Origin: Leifsonia williamsii
Lineage (GTDB): Bacteria; Actinomycetota; Actinomycetes; Actinomycetales; Microbacteriaceae
Assembly (NCBI RefSeq): GCF_030433685.1
Contig: NZ_JAROCF010000001.1
Location: 62,001 to 126,000, forward strand
Reading direction: 5' to 3'
DNA: 64,000 nucleotides
Of this stretch, positions 24,507 through 33,444 are shown in pieces. The notes under the pieces are model-generated. The model made no database searches and was not told the DNA's origin. It saw only the letters and a list, made by a program, of their open reading frames with translations. The first letter of the stretch is position 1; every line of letters starts with the position of its first letter. A program made the translations under genes and the position numbers.

Positions 24507-26495
24507 CTACAGCGCGATCTTGTAGATGTGGTACGTGTACTCGTTCGCGAACGTGTCCGTGAACGTGCCGTTCGCGCCGACCGTCAGCGACCGGTTCTCG
24601 TTGACGACCTCGACCGACTTGCCCGTCACACCGGCGGGGAGGGTGAAGGTGCGCGAGCCCGGCTTCGACGAGCCGTCGATCATCGAGAAGACGTACGCGT
24701 AGCCGTCCTTCGCCTTCAGCATGGTGTTCAGGCCCGGGCCGAACGACCACTGGTACGACTGCGTGTTGATCACGGGCGCCAGGGCGTGGATCCGGTTGTT
24801 CACCTCCTTGGCCGCGGCCACCTGGGCCGCTCCGCAGAAGTTCTTGTTCACCTGCGCCTGCCGGAACACGTTGCTGGCCTGGCAGTTGCCGCTGAAGCTC
24901 TGGTTGAAGTACACGATGCCGCGGGCCTCGTTGATCACCGAGCTCATCACCGCGCCCTCGAGCTGCCCGGGCGTGATGTACACCGGAGGCGCGCTCGGGC
25001 CGGGCCCGCCGTTGAGGTTCTCGACGAACTGCCACAGCGGCTGCAGCTTGCCGTCGGCCGCGTCCTGCTTGCGCAGCGACTGCATGGTCTTGCCGTAGCT
25101 GGAGGCGGTGCGGCAGTTGGCCTGGTCGATCGGCGTGATGTAGACGTCCCGGTACGGCTTCCAGTCGCAGTAGGGGATCGTGTACCAGTACATGTCGAGC
25201 GAGACCGCGTCGGTGAAGTTGTTCACGAACGCCTGCGAGTCCGCCGCCTTCATGTCGGTCGCCATCACCATCTGGGTGAAGTTCGCGTACTTGAACCGGC
25301 CGTCGTTCCCGAGGGAGTCGACGATCTGCTTGAGGTACGCGTGGCCCTCCGCCGGCGAGTACCGGCCGTCGACCTCATCGTCCAGGAAGTCGCCGACCCA
25401 GTTCGTGCTGTTGGCGTTGAACGAGCTGTTCAGCTTCTCGCCGATCCAGTACACGTCGTTGTCGCCGAACAGGCTGTACGGAGTGGCGGCGTCCATCCCG
25501 ATGTAGGTGTTCAGGCCGAGCGACTTGTCGTACGCGACCTCGGCGTTGGAGCTGATGCCGTTGTACCAGGAGACGATCGGGAAGAACGACGGGTCGTCCC
25601 AGCCGGCCTTGTCGGTGGCCGGGAACTTCTTCCAGTACGCCGGGCCGCCCTCCCACGCGATGCGGGGCAGGTTCAGCGCAGAGGACCCGCCACCGCTTCC
25701 ACCGCCCGCGGGAGGCGGCGTCGTCGGCGGGGTGGTCGGCGGCGTCGTGGTCGGGGGCTTCGTCGGCTGGGAGGTCGGGGCCGGGCTCGGCGCGGGGGTC
25801 TTGGTGGGCGTCGGCCGCGGCGCCGTGGTAGTGGTCGGCGCGGGCTTCGGCGGCGTGGTGGTGGAGCCTCCCGCCGGGGTGAACAGCACGTCGACGTAGT
25901 AGTTGCTGTTGAACCAGTTGGCGGTCGGGTAGCCGCCCGCCTTGCCGTACGCGTACACACCGCCGCCGGCCGGGACGGTCAGGTCGCCGACCTTCTTGGC
26001 GGTGGTGAAGTAGTTGATGTCGTCGGCGTAGCCGCCCTTGGGCGCGAAGTACGACGCGACATAGGTCTTGCCCGCGGTGACCGCGACCGGCGCGGTGAAG
26101 TACGCGGTCTGCCAGCCGGACGCCGACTCGCCCGCGAAGGCGACGGACGCCAGGCGCTTGCCGCTGGTGTCCCACAGCGAGCCGGTGTGCGGGCCCGCGT
26201 TCTGCGGTCCTCGGTAGTAGCGGATGCCGTTGACGGTGCCGTTCTTCGCGGCGCTGAACCGCATCCCGAGCTCCACCGGCAGGCGCTCGGAGTCGCTCAC
26301 CACCTTCGGGCGCGAGCTGCCGAGCACGCTCGCCTGGGCGGGGAGCGCCCCGCCGACGATCGCTGTCGTCACACTCACCGCCGCGACCACGGCGACGCCG
26401 ATGATCGCCCGCAACCGTTGCCGCTTCGCCGTGGCGTCCGGTCCGCTCCGGTGTCGTCTCCTGGCGTGCATCGTCGATGGGCGCGCAGAAACCAT
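24507..26495 (-). CDS. Secreted DUF4082 protein with glycoside-hydrolase-like domain
   Basis: 662 residues. Start at ATG 26495 after GAAGAGGAGCG; residues about 30-50 form the secretion signal (IIGVAVVAAVSVTTAIVGG). A DUF4082 domain follows at about 65-205 (ELGMRFSAAKNGTVNGIRYY, GSLWDTSGKRLASVAF, SGWQTAYFTAPVAV and NYYVDVLF). A Pro/Thr linker spans about 212-272. The C-terminal 390 residues look like a TIM-barrel: FPIVSWYNG, NTYIGMD, WVGDFLDDEVDG near residue 370 with acidic candidates, SLDMYWYTIP, EARGIVYFNQSFSG and a beta-rich cap at the end. Glycan cleavage or binding at the surface is inferred. Follows the leftward glycan operon after a 111-bp gap with its own dyad. Confidence 0.75.
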   Translation of the reverse strand: MVSARPSTMHARRRHRSGPDATAKRQRLRAIIGVAVVAAVSVTTAIVGGALPAQASVLGSSRPKVVSDSERLPVELGMRFSAAKNGTVNGIRYYRGPQNAGPHTGSLWDTSGKRLASVAFAGESASGWQTAYFTAPVAVTAGKTYVASYFAPKGGYADDINYFTTAKKVGDLTVPAGGGVYAYGKAGGYPTANWFNSNYYVDVLFTPAGGSTTTPPKPAPTTTTAPRPTPTKTPAPSPAPTSQPTKPPTTTPPTTPPTTPPPAGGGSGGGSSALNLPRIAWEGGPAYWKKFPATDKAGWDDPSFFPIVSWYNGISSNAEVAYDKSLGLNTYIGMDAATPYSLFGDNDVYWIGEKLNSSFNANSTNWVGDFLDDEVDGRYSPAEGHAYLKQIVDSLGNDGRFKYANFTQMVMATDMKAADSQAFVNNFTDAVSLDMYWYTIPYCDWKPYRDVYITPIDQANCRTASSYGKTMQSLRKQDAADGKLQPLWQFVENLNGGPGPSAPPVYITPGQLEGAVMSSVINEARGIVYFNQSFSGNCQASNVFRQAQVNKNFCGAAQVAAAKEVNNRIHALAPVINTQSYQWSFGPGLNTMLKAKDGYAYVFSMIDGSSKPGSRTFTLPAGVTGKSVEVVNENRSLTVGANGTFTDTFANEYTYHIYKIAL

Positions 26496-26583
26496 CCTGG
26501 TTCGCTCCTCTTCAGAGTCGGTCAATCGGGTGGTCGCGCCATCGATCGGACCAGAGAGTAGCACGAAGCGGTGAACGACACGT

Positions 26584-26599
26584 ACCCCGGATACGGGGT
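26584..26599. promoter_or_regulatory. ACCCCG/CGGGGT inverted repeat upstream of DUF4082 gene
   Basis: Perfect 6-bp arms ACCCCG (26584-26589) and CGGGGT (26594-26599) with a GATA spacer, about 90 bp before the start of the secreted protein and just beyond the stop of the preceding glycosyltransferase. It may be a regulator site similar to those at 16594 and 41366, or a weak terminator for the operon. Confidence 0.4.
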
Positions 26600-26606
26600 G
26601 GACACG

Positions 26607-27725
26607 TCATCCTCCTTGCGGACCGGGCTCCAGCCCGAGCTCCGTGAGCAGCTGGTCGGCCCTGGCGCGCCACGAGTGACGCTGGGCGAAAGTACGCCTG
26701 CTCTCGCGGTCGGAGGCGGTGCCAGGGGCCGCCACGGCGGCGACGACGGCGTCGGCGAACGCGTCCGGATCCCCCGCGATCTGCACGAGCGGCGTCTGCA
26801 GCCCGCGCGCCGACGGCAGGTCGGTGCTGACCGTGTGGAGGCCGGAGGCCAGGTACTCCAACGTCTTCAGCGGGAAGCTGGCCCGGTTGAAGGCCGAGTC
26901 GGCGTACGGCGTCATGCCGACGGACACCGTGGCGAGCCGGCCGGGGATCTCCTCGGGCGGGATCTCGCCGAGCCAGGTGACCGTCGGGGCGTCGAGGAAG
27001 GCGCGCAGCCGCTCCCGCGTCCCGGGGTCGCGGGCGGTGAGCGGCCCGATGGCGAGGATGGGGACGCCACGGTCGCGCACCGCCTCCAGCACCCGCAGGT
27101 CGAGCCGTTCGTTGAGCTGGCCGACGAGGCACGCCACCGCTTCCGGCGCCTGCTCGGCGACCGGCGGGATCAGGCAGCCGTTCGGGAGGACGACCTCGCG
27201 CGCTCCCGACGGCGGGCGCTCGACGTCGGCGGTGACGGCGGCGATGATGTCCGCCTCCGCCGCGTTGCGCCGCAGGGAGCGCTCGACGCGGTCGCGCGAG
27301 AAGCCCATCAGGTCGGCGCCGGCCAGCCAGTCGTCGGTGAGGTAGAGCACCTTGCGGCCGGGGACCCCGCGCGGGAATCGCTGCAGCGGCGACGCGAGCA
27401 CCGTGCCCGCGCAGCCCACGCCGAGATCGGCCACTGCGCGGCGCACCGACGCACCGACGAGGGCGTTCGCGACGTCGGCGATGAGCGGCCGGGTGAAGCC
27501 GGGAGGCGCGGTGGTCCGCACGCGGCGGATGCCGGGGGCGACCGCATCGCCGGAGGCGGAGGCCGCGGGGCTGCGGTCGGCGCCCTTGGTCAGCACCGAC
27601 CGCGGCGGGTCCACCCACAGCACGTCGACCCGCTCGGAGAGCGCCTCGGCCATGCGCCGGTCCGTCCCGGCGACGTCGTTCCAGCGCGACCCCGGGATGT
27701 AGACGACGGTCTCGGTCATGCTCAT
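26607..27725 (-). CDS. Glycosyltransferase, GT4-like
   Basis: 372 residues. VVYIPGSRWNDVAGTDRRMAEAL at the N-terminus and a C-terminal donor-binding half with PYADSAFNRASFPLKTLEYLASGLHTVSTDLPS, the usual GT4 region (PLKTLEYLA.G), and HSWRARADQLL. LYLTDDWLAGADLMG resembles the deacetylase-like or teichuronic-type transferases with YLxxDD. ATG at 27725 overlaps the previous stop (ATGA). Last gene of the leftward operon 36660-26607. Acceptor and donor are unknown. Confidence 0.8.
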   Translation of the reverse strand: MSMTETVVYIPGSRWNDVAGTDRRMAEALSERVDVLWVDPPRSVLTKGADRSPAASASGDAVAPGIRRVRTTAPPGFTRPLIADVANALVGASVRRAVADLGVGCAGTVLASPLQRFPRGVPGRKVLYLTDDWLAGADLMGFSRDRVERSLRRNAAEADIIAAVTADVERPPSGAREVVLPNGCLIPPVAEQAPEAVACLVGQLNERLDLRVLEAVRDRGVPILAIGPLTARDPGTRERLRAFLDAPTVTWLGEIPPEEIPGRLATVSVGMTPYADSAFNRASFPLKTLEYLASGLHTVSTDLPSARGLQTPLVQIAGDPDAFADAVVAAVAAPGTASDRESRRTFAQRHSWRARADQLLTELGLEPGPQGG

Positions 27726-29116
27726 GCCCTCCGCCCGATCGGTCGTGTCACATCGTCTCGCGCCGCGGCGGCGGCCGCCAGCACATCCGCGTGGCCCGCC
27801 GCCATCGCGGCGAGGAGGTCGGCCGCCGGGGTCGGGTGCGTGCGCCGCTCCTCGGGGGACCGCGACGCGATCGCGTCGACGGCCGCGCCGAGCTCCGCCG
27901 CGTTCGGCTGGTGCCGGGTGCGGCGGCGCGCCCGCGCGACGGCGGCGTCCGACACGGCGTCGGCCGGGCCGGTCGGGTTCGGGATGAGCACCGAGCGGCC
28001 GGCGTCCCGCGCGACGAGCTCGCGCGCGCCGCCGAAGTCGGCGAGCACCAGCGGCAGCCCCGTGGCCGCCGCCTCCGTCGCCGCGATGGGCCAGCCCTCG
28101 AAGAACGAGTCGAGGATGAAGACGTCGGCCGCCGCCAGCAGCGTGCGGGCGTCCGACTGGCCCAGCAGCCCGACGCGCGCCGGGTCGGCCGCGGACCGGC
28201 GGATCGCGTCGGCGCGGCCGAGCTCCGCCCAGTCCCAGGCGTCGCCCGCGATCACGAGCCGCACCGACGGGTCGGTGACGTGCGCGAGGAACGACGACAC
28301 CAGCCCGCTCGCGTTCTTCTGCGAGTCGTACCGGATGAGGCTCGCCAGCACGACGGCGTCGCCGAGGTCGGCGCCCAGCACCCGCCCGAGCGCTGCGCGC
28401 GCGGCCCGGCGCTCCTCCGGCGAGGGCGGCCCGGCGGAGAGGGCGGCGTTCGGGACGACGAGGATGTGCGACCGGAGGTGCTCGGGCACGTGCGCCGCGT
28501 GGAACGCCCGCACGGTCTCGCTCACCGCGACGGCCGCGTGCGAGTGGGCCAGCAGATCGCCGAACCGGCGCCAGCGCGCCGGCGTGAAGTGGATCTCGGT
28601 GTTGTGGAGCACCGGGACCAGCGGGAGGCCGCTGGCGAGCGCCGCGTCCTCCAGGTGATCGGGGGCGCCGTGGAGCTGGATGACGTCGGGCGCGCGTTCG
28701 CGCAGCACGCGCTCGGCCTCCTCCGCCGTCCCGCACGCGACGACCTCCACCCCGCGCGCCCGCAGCCGCGCCGCGCGGGGCCCGTCGTCGGTGGAGAGCA
28801 CGAGGACGCCGACGCCCGCGCCCGGGAGAGCCGTGGCGAGCATCTCGATGACGGAGCCGATGCCGCCGACCTCGATCAGCCCGGTGACCATGGCGCAGGT
28901 GAGCAGCGGCGGCTCCGCGCTCGCGGTCCCGGCGGCCTCGCCGGGCGCCCGGCGCTCGGCGATCGGGCCGAGGGAGGGAAGCGAGCGGCGGAACAACCGC
29001 CGGGTGACCGGGTGCACGTACGCGTATCGGAGGCGCGGCGGGAGCAGGTCGGTCGCGGTGACCAGGCCGCCGAAGGCGAGCGCGGCGCAGCGGGCGGCGA
29101 AGCGGGATGCGGCCAT
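27722..29116 (-). CDS. Glycosyltransferase, GT4 family
   Basis: 464 residues. The donor half has VLASLIRYDSQKNASGLVSSFL, RLVIAGDAWDWAEL, VGLLGQSDARTLLAAADVFILDSFFEGWPIAATEAAATGLPLVLADFGGARE in separate blocks, with the GT4 EX7E motif in FEGWPIAATEA. The N-terminal half holds GLIEVGGIGSVIEMLATALPGAG (glycine-rich acceptor loop) and LHNTEIHFTPARW. ATG at 29116 is favoured over a GTG at 29122 since GGAGG lies 7 nt before the ATG and only 1 nt before the GTG. Two nt separate it from the flippase stop. Confidence 0.85.
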   Translation of the reverse strand: MAASRFAARCAALAFGGLVTATDLLPPRLRYAYVHPVTRRLFRRSLPSLGPIAERRAPGEAAGTASAEPPLLTCAMVTGLIEVGGIGSVIEMLATALPGAGVGVLVLSTDDGPRAARLRARGVEVVACGTAEEAERVLRERAPDVIQLHGAPDHLEDAALASGLPLVPVLHNTEIHFTPARWRRFGDLLAHSHAAVAVSETVRAFHAAHVPEHLRSHILVVPNAALSAGPPSPEERRAARAALGRVLGADLGDAVVLASLIRYDSQKNASGLVSSFLAHVTDPSVRLVIAGDAWDWAELGRADAIRRSAADPARVGLLGQSDARTLLAAADVFILDSFFEGWPIAATEAAATGLPLVLADFGGARELVARDAGRSVLIPNPTGPADAVSDAAVARARRRTRHQPNAAELGAAVDAIASRSPEERRTHPTPAADLLAAMAAGHADVLAAAAAARDDVTRPIGRRA

Positions 29117-29118
29117 GA

Positions 29119-30684
29119 TCACGCCTCCCCGTTCTTCGCTGCCGGGGCCCCTGTCGCGGCCGTCGGCGCAACCGTCATCGGCGCAACCGTCACCGGGACC
29201 TCGGGCGCCGGCTCGACGGGGACCGCCTCGGCGAGCGCCTCCTCGGCGAGCGTCTGCTCCCCGGCCGGCGCGCGCAGCTCGCGCAGCCTCCTCCGGATCC
29301 ACGGCCACATGAGCGCCGCGTACACGAGCACCGCCGCGAGCCCGCCGACGAGGATCGCGAGCACGGAGTTGCCGATGAACGCCTCCGCCGCGGCCGCCGC
29401 GAGCACCGCCGGGATGGTGGCGACGGTCGGCAGCCACACCGCGCGGGCCAGCTCGCCGATGCGGACGCCCGCGAGCCGCAGCGCGATCAGGTACGCGGGA
29501 AGGGTGACGACGACCGCGACGATGACGTGCGCCCACGCCGCTCCGACGATCCCGTAGCCCTGCGTGGCCACCACCATCGCGACGACGAGGGCGACGAGCC
29601 AGGCGATCTGGATCCAGAGCACCGGCTTCGATCGGCCCTGCGAGTACAGGTAGGCCGCCGCGATGTCGAAGGCGACGCGGAGGCTGCCGTACAGCCCCAG
29701 CACCGCCAGCACGGGCGCACCCGGCAGCCACTTGTCGCCGTACAGCACCTCGATCAGCGGCACGCTCAGCGCCGCGAGCACCGTGCCGGCGGGCAGCGCG
29801 GCCGCCCAGGCGATGGCGGTGACCGTGGCGAAGGCGCCGCTCCCGCCCTGCGTGCGCGAGAAGTACGGCAGCGAGATCGAGCGGACGACCTGCGACAGCG
29901 CGTTCATCGGCCAGCTCGAGATGGTGAAGGCGAGCACGTAGAAGCCGAGGGCCGTCGCGCCGGCCACCCGCGCCAGGATGATGTTGTCGACGTTGAGCAG
30001 GGTCCACGAGAGGAGGTTCGCGGCGGCGATCGGGACGCCGAACGCGAGCACGCCCTTCACCACCGTCCGGTCGATGCGGTACCGCGGCACGACCCTGGCG
30101 AGCACGAACTGCAGCGCCGACGAGACGACCTGGGCGGCGACGCGGCCGATCGCGAGGCCCATCACGCCGAAGCCCAGGGCGACGAGAACCAGCGTGACGA
30201 CCGTCGAGATGACGAAGTCGGTGAGCCCGACGAAGAACAGCTCCCGCTGCTGGAAGCGCCGCTGCAGCATGGCGTTCGGCACGATCGTGCCGCCGGCGAG
30301 GAGGAGGGTCAGCGCGAGCACCGCGATCGCCGGTCCGGCCTCCGGGCTGCCGAGCAGGGTCGCCAGGCCGCCGCTGAAGCCCGCGGTCACCAGCATGGTG
30401 ATCGCGCCGGTCGCGAGGCCCAGCGCGCCGACCGTCGAGGCGATGCGCTCCGGCTCGCGCGAGCGGATCAGGTCGGCGGTCAGGCCGAGGTCGGCCACGG
30501 TCATCAGGATCGCCTGCACGGTGAGCGCGACCGCGTACACACCGAACTGCTCGGGGGTGAGGATGCGCGCGAGCACGATCCCGACGACGACGCCGCCCAT
30601 CCGCAGCACGATGGTGCTGACCCCGCTCCAGGCCGCGCCGCGCGCCGCCTTCGAGCGCAGCGACGCCTCGGCCTGCCCGCTCAC
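29119..30684 (-). CDS. Wzx-type polysaccharide flippase
   Basis: 521 residues with about 14 membrane helices: AARGAAWSGVSTIVLRMGGVVVGIVLARILTPEQFGVYAVALT is the characteristic Polysacc_synt start, here shown as its pieces; later IPIAAANLLSW, NVDNIILARVAGATALGFYVLAFTI and LPYFSRTQGG. The family moves undecaprenyl-linked repeat units across the membrane. The last 45 residues are a Pro/Val/Ala tail (EAVPVEPAPEVPVTVAP...). GTG at 30684 overlaps the preceding stop (GTGA); the frame continues upstream but without membrane character. Confidence 0.9.
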   Translation of the reverse strand: MSGQAEASLRSKAARGAAWSGVSTIVLRMGGVVVGIVLARILTPEQFGVYAVALTVQAILMTVADLGLTADLIRSREPERIASTVGALGLATGAITMLVTAGFSGGLATLLGSPEAGPAIAVLALTLLLAGGTIVPNAMLQRRFQQRELFFVGLTDFVISTVVTLVLVALGFGVMGLAIGRVAAQVVSSALQFVLARVVPRYRIDRTVVKGVLAFGVPIAAANLLSWTLLNVDNIILARVAGATALGFYVLAFTISSWPMNALSQVVRSISLPYFSRTQGGSGAFATVTAIAWAAALPAGTVLAALSVPLIEVLYGDKWLPGAPVLAVLGLYGSLRVAFDIAAAYLYSQGRSKPVLWIQIAWLVALVVAMVVATQGYGIVGAAWAHVIVAVVVTLPAYLIALRLAGVRIGELARAVWLPTVATIPAVLAAAAAEAFIGNSVLAILVGGLAAVLVYAALMWPWIRRRLRELRAPAGEQTLAEEALAEAVPVEPAPEVPVTVAPMTVAPTAATGAPAAKNGEA

Positions 30685-31715
30685 AGCCCGACCGCCTGGT
30701 CGCGACGGTAGCGGACCTTCCAGCGCAGCCCCTCCACCCGCCGCACGAGCCGCGAGCGGGCGCCGGCCAGCACGGTCCAGCGCCACGCGGCGGAGTGCAC
30801 GGCGTCGGGCGAGATGCCGCGGGCGAAGTCCTGCAGCTCGACGGCCGCGCTGCGCACCTCCCCGGTCGCCTCGAGGAAGGCGGCGCGCAGGAGGGCCTCA
30901 CGGGCGACCGAGCGCCGGGCCTGCTGCCGCAGCCGGTCCGCCTGCGGCAGCACGGAGCCGTCACGCTCGAAGAAGCGCTCGAACACCTCGTGCGCCTGCC
31001 GCATGTCGTCGGCAGCGCCCCCGAACTGCGTCGAGTGCATGTTGGCCCCGTGGATGCGGTAGTACGCCTGGCGAGGACCGCCGACGAAGCCGACGTCGGC
31101 GAGCGTCGCCGCCTGCAGCCACAGGTACATGTCGGCCGCGTGCGGGAAGTCGACGTCGTACCCACCCGCGCGCTCGTACACCGAGCGGCGCAGCACGGCC
31201 TCCGGGTTCACGATGCAGTTGCGTCCGCGGCGCACGACCCGACGCACCCACTGCTCGCCCGGCCAGACCTGCCAGCGGACGCGGCCGATGCGGGCCGCGG
31301 GAGGCTCGCCCTCGAACCAGTCGACGCCGCCGTAGACGAGCCCCACCGAGGGGTGCGCCTCCATCAGCGCGACCGCCCGCGTCAGCGAGTCCGTGGTCAG
31401 CGCGTCGTCGGCGGAGAGCAGGACGACGTAGTCGCCGGTCGCCCGCGAGAGGCCATCGTTGTAGGTGCGGATGTGGCGCATGTTCTGCTCGTGCTCGACC
31501 AGCGTGACGCGCTCGTCGGCGGCGGCGAGCCCCCTGGCGACCTCGACGCTGCCGTCGGTCGAGCGGTCGTCGACGATGATCACCTCGACGTCGACGCCAT
31601 GCTGGTCGAGCGCGGACGACACCGCCGTCGGCAGATACCGGCCGTAGTTGTAGTGCGGGATGACGACGCTCACCGTCGGCCGGCGGGTCAGCGCCCTCGG
31701 GGCGGCGAACCTCAT
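30681..31715 (-). CDS. Glycosyltransferase, GT2 family
   Basis: 344 residues. GT-A fold: VSVVIPHYNYGRYLPTAVSSAL, VEVIIVDDRSTDGSVEVARG, YNDGLSRATGDYVVLLSADDAL (SADD takes the place of DxD), VNPEAVLRRSVYERAGGYD and ADMYLWLQAATL with the acceptor acidic residue. The C-terminal 80 residues are helical and basic. ATG at 31715 overlaps the aminotransferase stop by 4 nt. The donor is unknown. Confidence 0.88.
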   Translation of the reverse strand: MRFAAPRALTRRPTVSVVIPHYNYGRYLPTAVSSALDQHGVDVEVIIVDDRSTDGSVEVARGLAAADERVTLVEHEQNMRHIRTYNDGLSRATGDYVVLLSADDALTTDSLTRAVALMEAHPSVGLVYGGVDWFEGEPPAARIGRVRWQVWPGEQWVRRVVRRGRNCIVNPEAVLRRSVYERAGGYDVDFPHAADMYLWLQAATLADVGFVGGPRQAYYRIHGANMHSTQFGGAADDMRQAHEVFERFFERDGSVLPQADRLRQQARRSVAREALLRAAFLEATGEVRSAAVELQDFARGISPDAVHSAAWRWTVLAGARSRLVRRVEGLRWKVRYRRDQAVGL

Positions 31716-32818
31716 GGCCGCACGGCTTCCGCGAGCTCCTCCGCGACGAACTCCTGCTGGTCGGCGGTGATGTGCGGGTAGAGGGGGAGGGAGAGGATCT
31801 GCCCGGCCGCCGCCTCCGCCACCGGGAACGCCCCGGCGCCGAGACCATGCCCGCCGTACGCCGCGGTCAGGTGCAGCGGGGTCGGGTAGTGGATGGAGGC
31901 GCCGATCCCGGCCTCGTTGAGCCGCGCCATGACGCGGTCGCGGTCGGCGACCCGCACGACGTAGAGGTGCCAGACGTCGAGGTTGCCGGGGACGCTCTGC
32001 GGCAGCCGGACGCCGTCGACCCCGGAGAGCAGGGCCTCGTAGCGGGAGGCTGCGACCCGGCGCCGGCGGTTCCAGTCGGCGAGGTGGCGCAGCTTGACGC
32101 GCAGCACCGCGGCCTGGAGCGAGTCCATGCGCGAGTTGAAGCCGATCACGTCGTGCACGTACTTCTTCTCGCTGCCGTGCGAGGCGATGAGGCGCACGGT
32201 GCGCGCGATCTCGGGGTCGGCCGTGGTGACCGCTCCCGCGTCTCCCGCCGCACCGAGGTTCTTGCCCGGGTAGAACGAGGTGGAGGCGACTAGGCCCAGG
32301 CTGCCCGCCCGGCCGTCCGCGCTCTCGGCACCCTGGGACTGCGCGCCGTCCTCGACGATCGGGATGCCGCTGCCGCCGAGCGCGGCACGCAGCGCGCCCA
32401 CCGGGGCCACCTGTCCGAACAGGTGCACCGGGACCACGGCCTGCGTGCGCGAGGTGACCGCCGCTGCGGCCGCCGCCGGGTCGAGCAGCAGGTGCTCGTC
32501 GTCCACGTCGGCGAAGACGGGCACCGCGCCGATGCGCGACACGGCCTCGGCCGTCGCGATGAAGGTGTTGACGGGGAGGACGACCTCGCCTCCCGCCGTC
32601 ACGCCGGCCGCGCGCAGCGCCAGCTCGAGCGCATCGGTGCCGTTGCCGACGCCGACGCAGTACCCGGCGCCGGTGGCCTCCGCGTACTCCTGCTCGAACG
32701 CGCCCACGTCGGAGCCGCCGATGTACGAGGCGTTCGCGAACACGCCGTCGACGGCCGCGCGGATGTCGTCGCCCGTCTCGGCGTTCTGCGCCACCAGGTC
32801 GACCAATGGGACTCTCAC
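31712..32818 (-). CDS. DegT/DnrJ/EryC1 sugar aminotransferase (FdtB/QdtB/WlbC-like)
   Basis: 368 residues. PLP enzyme making 3- or 4-amino sugars on nucleotide carriers. Key segments: VPLVDLVAQN, GVGNGTDALELALRAAGV, VVLPVNTFIATAEA, VPVHLFGQVAP, IVEDGAQSQGAE, SFYPGKNLGAAGDAGAV with the PLP lysine and IASHGSEKKYVHDVIGFNSRMD. The last is typical of the 3-aminotransferases FdtB/QdtB/WlbC. Start GTG 32818 overlaps the acyltransferase stop (GTGA). Fits a UDP- or dTDP-3-amino sugar route with the Gfo/Idh/MocA dehydrogenase at 35581 and an acyltransferase. The exact sugar is not determined. Confidence 0.9.
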   Translation of the reverse strand: MRVPLVDLVAQNAETGDDIRAAVDGVFANASYIGGSDVGAFEQEYAEATGAGYCVGVGNGTDALELALRAAGVTAGGEVVLPVNTFIATAEAVSRIGAVPVFADVDDEHLLLDPAAAAAAVTSRTQAVVPVHLFGQVAPVGALRAALGGSGIPIVEDGAQSQGAESADGRAGSLGLVASTSFYPGKNLGAAGDAGAVTTADPEIARTVRLIASHGSEKKYVHDVIGFNSRMDSLQAAVLRVKLRHLADWNRRRRVAASRYEALLSGVDGVRLPQSVPGNLDVWHLYVVRVADRDRVMARLNEAGIGASIHYPTPLHLTAAYGGHGLGAGAFPVAEAAAGQILSLPLYPHITADQQEFVAEELAEAVRP

Positions 32819-33444
32819 AGTCTTACCCCCAACTCCTTCGCCGGAACCCCGGCCCAGATCTGTCCGTCCGGGACGTCTGCGAGCACCACGGCTCCCATCC
32901 CGATGGTCGCGTCCGCCCCGATGGAGACCCTCTGGCGTACGGACGAGTTCATGCCCAGGTACGCGGCCTCGCCGATGCGGGCGACCCCGCCCACGGCGAC
33001 CCCGGCGGCGAACGTCGCGAAGTCGTCGACGATGTCGTCGTGCGTGAGCGTGCAGTGCGGCATGAGCACCACATGGCGGCCGACCAGCACGTCGGCGGTG
33101 AGCACGCAGCCGGCGAGGACGATCGTCCCCGGGCCGAGCGCGCTGCCGGCGCCGATGCGGGCGGAGGTGTCGACGAGCGTCGCGAAGCGGTCGTCGCCGA
33201 TGCCGAGCGCCGCGAGGCGGCCGACGATCATCCGGCGGCCGGCCCCCGCGCCGACGCAGACGGCGAACCGCCCGGGGAGGCGCGCGGCGAGCTCGATGCC
33301 GCCGAGCACCTCCACGCCCCCGACCGACTGGCCGTGCAGGGTCGTGTCGTCGTCGAGCACGCCGACCACGCGGTGGCCGCTCTGGTCCATCGCGATCACC
33401 TCGCGGGCAAGCCCGCTCGCAGCGATCAGGATCACGTCCGTCAT
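32815..33444 (-). CDS. PglD-like sugar O/N-acetyltransferase
   Basis: 209 residues. An N-terminal Rossmann-like sugar-binding part (VILIAASGLAREVIAM, VVGVLDDDTTLHG, RFAVCVGAGAGRRMIV) is followed by a left-handed beta-helix (IGAGSALGPGTIVLAGCVLTADV in pieces, PHCTLTHDDIVDDFATFAAG, IGEAAYLGMN, IGADATIGMG) and ends WAGVPAKEL. This is the PglD layout, which acetylates UDP-4-amino sugars; the conserved base His lies in CTLTHDD. ATG at 33444 overlaps the preceding stop. It neighbours two aminotransferases, so both an amino sugar and its acetylation are probably made here. Confidence 0.85.
   Translation of the reverse strand: MTDVILIAASGLAREVIAMDQSGHRVVGVLDDDTTLHGQSVGGVEVLGGIELAARLPGRFAVCVGAGAGRRMIVGRLAALGIGDDRFATLVDTSARIGAGSALGPGTIVLAGCVLTADVLVGRHVVLMPHCTLTHDDIVDDFATFAAGVAVGGVARIGEAAYLGMNSSVRQRVSIGADATIGMGAVVLADVPDGQIWAGVPAKELGVRL

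Noticed and set aside
27722..31165. A 1147-codon leftward open frame across the flippase and GT2 genes
   Set aside because: Only its last 465 codons read as a real GT4 protein starting at 29116; the rest is Arg/Pro-rich and overlaps the flippase and GT2 genes in another frame.
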